Shown one piece after another: positions 60,362 through 64,000 of a stretch of 64,000 bases of DNA. The stretch is from NCBI GenBank assembly GCA_024919175.1, contig CP103804.1, positions 1,364,001 through 1,428,000 on the forward strand, written 5' to 3'. The position numbers and the translations under genes are program-made. The notes beneath the pieces were generated by a model that searched no databases, was not told the origin of the DNA, and saw only the letters and a list, made by a program, of their open reading frames with translations. Source of the stretch: Clostridioides difficile. GTDB lineage: Bacteria > Bacillota > Clostridia > Peptostreptococcales > Peptostreptococcaceae. Position 1 is the stretch's first letter, and each line of letters begins with the position of its first letter.

Positions 60362-60489
60362 ATATCCACAAAATGGTAATTGTATCTGTAGATACTGTGG
60401 ATAAATACAAGGGAAAATGTGTGTACTGTATCTATATATTGTGGATAAGACGTGTATATCGTGGAAAAACATCTATATATTGTGGATAT
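60362..60489. other. Cluster of DnaA-box-like sites with a 41-base repeat
   Basis: Two sites match the DnaA box consensus exactly (TGTGGATAA at 60396-60404 and 60440-60448, the reverse of TTATCCACA). ATATCCACA (60362-60370) and TGTGGATAT (60481-60489) differ by one base and CGTGGAAAA (60460-60468) by two. ATCTATATATTGTGGATA recurs at 41-base spacing (60430 and 60471). The sites fill the ruvB-queA gap, which is not near the dnaA origin genes in this window. Confidence 0.7.
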
Positions 60490-60601
60490 ACTGTATGTTA
60501 AAAATAGGGATTTATTGATAGATTATGGTAATATTGTAGAAAATAAGTTGTTTTTTTGATATTATTGTAGCTAGAGAAATTTTAAGAGAGGAAGTTTGAC
60601 A

Positions 60602-61627
60602 TTGAAAACAAGTGATTTTAAATTTGATTTACCACAGGAACTTATAGCTCAAGTTCCTATAGAAGATAGAGCTAGTTCAAGATTGATGGTATTAGATAAA
60701 GAAACAGGAGAAATTGAGCATAAAGTATTTAGAGATATAATAGAATATTTAAATCCAGGAGATTGTTTAGTTTTAAATAACACTAGAGTTATACCTGCTA
60801 GATTAATAGGGGAAAAACTTGAGACTGGTGGAAAAATTGAATTTTTATTATTAAAAAGAACTGAAGAAGATACTTGGCAAGCTTTAGTAAAACCAGGCAA
60901 AAGAGCAAAAGTGGGAACTAAATTTTCCTTTGGAAATGGGAAGTTAATTGGAGAAGTTATAGATTTATCAGATGAAGGTTCGAGAATTATAAAGTTTCAT
61001 TATGATGGAATTTTTGAGGAGATTTTAGATGAACTTGGAAATATGCCACTTCCTCCATATATAACTGCTAGATTAGAGGAAAAAGAAAGATATCAAACTG
61101 TCTATTCAAAACATAATGGTTCAGCAGCAGCACCTACAGCAGGTCTACACTTTACAGAAGAATTATTAAATGAAATAAAGGAAAAAGGTATAGATATAGC
61201 ATTTATAACTTTACATGTTGGTTTAGGTACTTTTAGACCAGTAAAAGTAGATGATGTTTTAAATCATAAGATGCATTCAGAATATTATATGGTCAGTCAA
61301 GAGGCAGCTGACAAAATAAACAGAGCAAAAGAAAGTGGGAACAATGTAGTATGTGTTGGAACTACTAGTTGTAGAACTATAGAATCAGCTTGTGATGAAG
61401 ATGGAAAGATGAAAGAAACTAGTGGATGGACAGATATATTTATATATCCAAGTTATAAATTTAAGGTTTTGGATAGACTTATAACCAATTTCCATTTACC
61501 AGAATCTACCTTAATCATGTTAGTAAGTGCTATCTGTGGAAAAGAAAATGTTTTAAATGCATATAATGAGGCAGTAAAAGAAAGATATAGATTCTTCAGT
61601 TTTGGAGATGCTATGATTATAAAGTAG
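60602..61627 (+). CDS. queA: S-adenosylmethionine:tRNA ribosyltransferase-isomerase
   Basis: A TTG at 60602 gives the usual MKTSDFKFDLPQELIAQ start and 341 residues; the TTG at 60596 is only four bases from the AGAGG site. Motifs DRASSRLMVLD, NNTRVIPARL, PLPPYI, AAPTAGLHFTEELL, TLHVGLGTFRPV and NFHLPESTLIMLV are classic QueA. It attaches the epoxycyclopentane ring in queuosine synthesis in tRNA anticodons. With tgt downstream, it forms the queuosine pair. Confidence 0.95.
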   Translation: MKTSDFKFDLPQELIAQVPIEDRASSRLMVLDKETGEIEHKVFRDIIEYLNPGDCLVLNNTRVIPARLIGEKLETGGKIEFLLLKRTEEDTWQALVKPGKRAKVGTKFSFGNGKLIGEVIDLSDEGSRIIKFHYDGIFEEILDELGNMPLPPYITARLEEKERYQTVYSKHNGSAAAPTAGLHFTEELLNEIKEKGIDIAFITLHVGLGTFRPVKVDDVLNHKMHSEYYMVSQEAADKINRAKESGNNVVCVGTTSCRTIESACDEDGKMKETSGWTDIFIYPSYKFKVLDRLITNFHLPESTLIMLVSAICGKENVLNAYNEAVKERYRFFSFGDAMIIK

Positions 61628-61638
61628 GGAGGTAATAG

Positions 61639-62124
61639 ATGCATAGCTTACAAAAACAGAAAAAGAATAATCCTATATTAAAGATTGCTTTTATATTTGA
61701 ACGTGTATTAGCAGTAGTAGTTTTAATAGCAGTATTTTTAGGCACGATAGATGTATTAAGACTTATGTGGGGAGCATATATAGTTGATTTTCAAAATCCA
61801 GTACAATATAGTCAGCTTAATGATTTCTTAGCACAAATATTACTTTTGGTGATAGGTGTTGAGCTTGTAGTAATGTTATCACTTCACATACCAGGGGCAT
61901 TTATTGAGGCACTACTATATGCTATAGCTAGAAAAATGTTATTACTTCCAAAAAATGAAGGAATGATAGATGTTTTAATTGGAGTTATAGCTATTGCAGG
62001 ACTATTTGCTATAAAAAAGTTTTTAGTAACAAAAGACAAGAGTGCTCTTAATATAACGAGTATACATGATGAAGAAGCAATCAAAGAACAACAAAGTAAA
62101 GAAGATAAAGATAAATCTATTTAA
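61639..62124 (+). CDS. Small membrane protein, PsiE-like
   Basis: The 161-residue protein has four hydrophobic segments (FERVLAVVVLIAVFLGTIDVL, FLAQILLLVIGVELVVML, a middle IPGAFIEALLYAIARKMLLL, IDVLIGVIAIAGLFAI) and a charged tail. The layout and the IARKMLL motif resemble PsiE (phosphate-starvation-inducible) family proteins. It starts 11 bases after queA behind a GGGAGG site and precedes tgt, so it is part of the operon. Function unknown. Confidence 0.6.
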   Translation: MHSLQKQKKNNPILKIAFIFERVLAVVVLIAVFLGTIDVLRLMWGAYIVDFQNPVQYSQLNDFLAQILLLVIGVELVVMLSLHIPGAFIEALLYAIARKMLLLPKNEGMIDVLIGVIAIAGLFAIKKFLVTKDKSALNITSIHDEEAIKEQQSKEDKDKSI

Positions 62125-62195
62125 AAAAGATATTTAGATTAGTAAAAATATATATTATGGAATAACTAGAAATAAAAATTATTAAGGAGAAATTT

Positions 62196-63317
62196 ATGTA
62201 CGCAGTAAGATACGAACTGATAAAAACTTGTAAACAAAGTGGTGCAAGGCTTGGGAGATTACACACACCACATGGGATTATAGAAACACCAATATTTATG
62301 CCTGTTGGGACTCAAGCAACAGTAAAGTCTATGACACCAGAAGAATTAAAAGAGATTGGCTCACAAATAATACTTAGTAACACTTATCATCTATATATGA
62401 GACCAGGACATGAACTTATAAAAAAAGCTGGTGGACTTCATGAGTTTATGAACTGGGATAAGCCAATACTTACAGATAGTGGAGGATTTCAAGTATTTAG
62501 TTTAGGGCCTTTGAGAAAGATAAAAGAAGAAGGTGTAGAATTTAGGTCACATCTAGATGGTTCAAAACATTTTTTAACTCCAGAAAAAGCTATGGAAATA
62601 CAAAATGCATTAGGTTCAGACATAATGATGGCATTTGATGAATGTGCACCATATCCAGCAGATAGAGAATATGTAAAAAATTCATTAGAAAGAACAACAA
62701 GATGGTTAAAAAGATGCAAAGATGCCCATAATAATACAGACAAGCAAGCTTTATTTGGTATAATACAAGGTGGAATGTATAAAGATTTAAGAGAGCAATC
62801 AGCAAAAGAAATAACGAGTATTGATTTACCTGGATATGCGATTGGTGGACTTAGTGTTGGAGAACCAAAACCACTTATGTATGATGTATTAGAACACACA
62901 ACTCCATTTATGCCAAAGGACAAACCAAGATACTTAATGGGAGTTGGTAGTCCAGACGATTTAGTAGAAGGTGTTATAAGAGGAGTAGATATGTTTGACT
63001 GTGTTTTACCTACACGTATAGCTAGAAATGGAACTGCAATGACTAGCCAAGGTAAAGTAGTAGTTAGAAATGCAACTTATGCTGAAGACTTTACTCCACT
63101 TGACCCTGAATGTGATTGTTATACTTGTAAAAATTATTCAAGAGCATATATAAGACATCTTGTAAAAGCAAATGAAATATTGGGTGCAAGATTGATAACT
63201 ACTCACAATCTTCACTTTTTATTAAACCTAATGAAACAAATAAGACAAGCGATAATGGAAGATAGATTACTTGATTTTAGAAATGAATTTTTTGCAAAAT
63301 ATGGGTATGAAATATAG
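62196..63317 (+). CDS. tgt: Queuine tRNA-guanine transglycosylase
   Basis: The 373-residue enzyme shows TGT hallmarks: VGTQATVKSMTPEEL, the catalytic D in ILTDSGGFQVFSLG, MAFDECAPYPADREYVKNS, GYAIGGLSVGEP and the nucleophile segment GVDMFDCVLPTRIARNG, then the zinc motif CDCYTCKNYSRAYIRHL. It exchanges guanine 34 for preQ1 in tRNAs decoding Asn, Asp, His and Tyr. AAGGAG site before the ATG. Second queuosine gene of the operon. Confidence 0.97.
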   Translation: MYAVRYELIKTCKQSGARLGRLHTPHGIIETPIFMPVGTQATVKSMTPEELKEIGSQIILSNTYHLYMRPGHELIKKAGGLHEFMNWDKPILTDSGGFQVFSLGPLRKIKEEGVEFRSHLDGSKHFLTPEKAMEIQNALGSDIMMAFDECAPYPADREYVKNSLERTTRWLKRCKDAHNNTDKQALFGIIQGGMYKDLREQSAKEITSIDLPGYAIGGLSVGEPKPLMYDVLEHTTPFMPKDKPRYLMGVGSPDDLVEGVIRGVDMFDCVLPTRIARNGTAMTSQGKVVVRNATYAEDFTPLDPECDCYTCKNYSRAYIRHLVKANEILGARLITTHNLHFLLNLMKQIRQAIMEDRLLDFRNEFFAKYGYEI

Positions 63318-63449
63318 GTTTTGCACTATTAATTATAATCATTTTAATATATAATATTCAATAGTACTCAAAGCTAAAAAAGTAAATTGTTATATAAACA
63401 TTTATTATGATTTACAAAAGAGTATAATTTATAAAGGAGTGAAAAATTA

Positions 63450-63743
63450 ATGCCACAGCAACAAATAATGATGAGTATAGGTCTATGGGTAGTAGTAATA
63501 GCAATCTTTTATTTCCTAATGATTAGACCTCAAAAGAAAAAAGACAAACAATTAAAAGAAATGAGAAGTAGCCTAGGTGTAGGAGACAAAGTCATTACAA
63601 TAGGTGGAATAGTAGCTAATGTAGCTAAAGTTGAAGATGATGTTGTAATATTAGAATTAGGACCAAACAGAACTAAAGTTCCATTTGAAAAATGGGCTAT
63701 AGGTACAGTTCAATCTAGAAAAGAAGAAATAGAAGAACAGTAA
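63450..63743 (+). CDS. yajC: Preprotein translocase subunit YajC
   Basis: The 97-residue protein has one membrane segment (SIGLWVVVIAIFYFLMIRPQKKKDK) and a small basic domain (LGVGDKVITIGGIVANVAKVEDDVVILEL). YajC is an accessory protein of the Sec translocon, usually beside tgt, as here. AAAGGAG site before the ATG. Followed by a hairpin whose 3' arm also contains the next gene's ribosome binding site. Confidence 0.95.
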   Translation: MPQQQIMMSIGLWVVVIAIFYFLMIRPQKKKDKQLKEMRSSLGVGDKVITIGGIVANVAKVEDDVVILELGPNRTKVPFEKWAIGTVQSRKEEIEEQ

Positions 63744-63760
63744 AATAGTAATTTAAAAGC

Positions 63761-63800
63761 CTTTTCTCGAATATATATTAATTTGAGAGGAGGTTTTTTT
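63761..63800 (+). promoter_or_regulatory. Terminator-like hairpin sequestering the next gene's ribosome binding site
   Basis: CCTTTTCTCGAA (63761-63772) can pair over twelve positions, with three G-U wobbles, with TTTGAGAGGAGG (63782-63793). The 3' arm contains the AGGAGG of the next gene and is directly followed by seven T and its ATG. Confidence 0.6.
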
Positions 63801-64000
63801 ATGGGAAAATCTAATTATATTTTTAAAGGTTTGGGATATGCATATATAATAACTTTGGCTGTTTTATTAGTGTATAACTTATTTTTAACATTTACAGATA
63901 TTGGTGGAGATAATATAACTATGGTTGCGTCATTTATAACTACTATTTCTGCAGCTATAGGTGGTTTTTACACTTCAAAACATATGCAAGAAAAGGGACT
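63801..64000 (+). CDS. TIGR04086-family membrane protein (partial, 5' end)
   Basis: ATG at 63801 follows AGGAGG by seven T residues. The visible 66 residues hold two hydrophobic segments (GYAYIITLAVLLVYNLFLTF and MVASFITTISAAIGGFYTSKHM) typical of the TIGR04086 small membrane proteins that follow yajC in Clostridia. The reading frame continues beyond the window. Role unknown. Confidence 0.75.
   Translation, partial: MGKSNYIFKGLGYAYIITLAVLLVYNLFLTFTDIGGDNITMVASFITTISAAIGGFYTSKHMQEKG

Noticed and set aside
62489..62923. 144-codon minus-strand frame inside tgt
   Set aside because: Shadow of a highly conserved gene; no ribosome binding site and no family resemblance.

Overview
The window is AT-rich, Firmicute-style DNA (strong AGGAGG ribosome binding sites, TTGACA/TATAAT promoters, U-tailed hairpin terminators). 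Several loci point to Clostridioides difficile: a proline-proline endopeptidase of the PPEP-1/Zmp1 type beside its cell-wall substrate, each behind a cyclic-di-GMP riboswitch; a bilirubin reductase type operon; and the ruvCAB-queA-tgt-yajC block. The protease differs at several positions from the reference sequence as I remember it, so a lineage other than the common reference is possible.

Layout. 1-7136: a truncated MarR regulator facing an AcuI/YhdH reductase, a HEAT-repeat DNA alkylation repair type protein, an NTF2-like protein, a nitrilase divergent from an amidohydrolase, and an XRE-cupin regulator. 7240-15731: a possible module of seryl-tRNA synthetase, a cupin/LytS-type sensor kinase with an AraC-type response regulator, an M20 amidohydrolase, an AbgT-family transporter and an SHMT-like enzyme with substituted active-site residues. 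A 22-nt sequence is repeated exactly upstream of serS and of the M20 gene, which suggests one regulon. 15903-23958: a Ca2+-type P-ATPase, two convergent flavodoxin-ferredoxin (EFR1) proteins, a lipoprotein hydrolase and a CDF metal transporter.

24088-28266: class II c-di-GMP riboswitch, LPXTG-like adhesin with seven PPEP-type cleavage sites, class I c-di-GMP riboswitch and secreted PPEP-1. The adhesin should be made and kept at high c-di-GMP and cut off at low c-di-GMP. 28322-30475: an IS200/IS605 element with TnpA, TnpB and a likely omega RNA. 30470-38727: EamA transporter, aminotransferase, bilQRS-like operon, a small structured RNA with a short ORF, an ABC-F ATPase and a MerR regulator.

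38947-49399: a GGDEF-like/winged-helix regulator with an M20 peptidase, a YjiH/YjiG pair and a D-threonine-aldolase-like protein; then a RibD-type reductase and a heterodimeric ABC exporter behind an attenuator-like leader. 49663-55303: GntR-controlled sugar-acid cluster (beta-hydroxyacid dehydrogenase, GntP permease, DUF1537 kinase). 55387-64000: two large hairpins, a CmpB-type membrane protein, a DUF1540 protein, a BofC-like protein, ruvC-ruvA-ruvB, a cluster of DnaA-box-like sites, queA, a PsiE-like membrane protein, tgt, yajC and the start of a TIGR04086 membrane protein. I saw no rRNA, tRNA, CRISPR array or prophage. All identifications are by reading; no database search was run.
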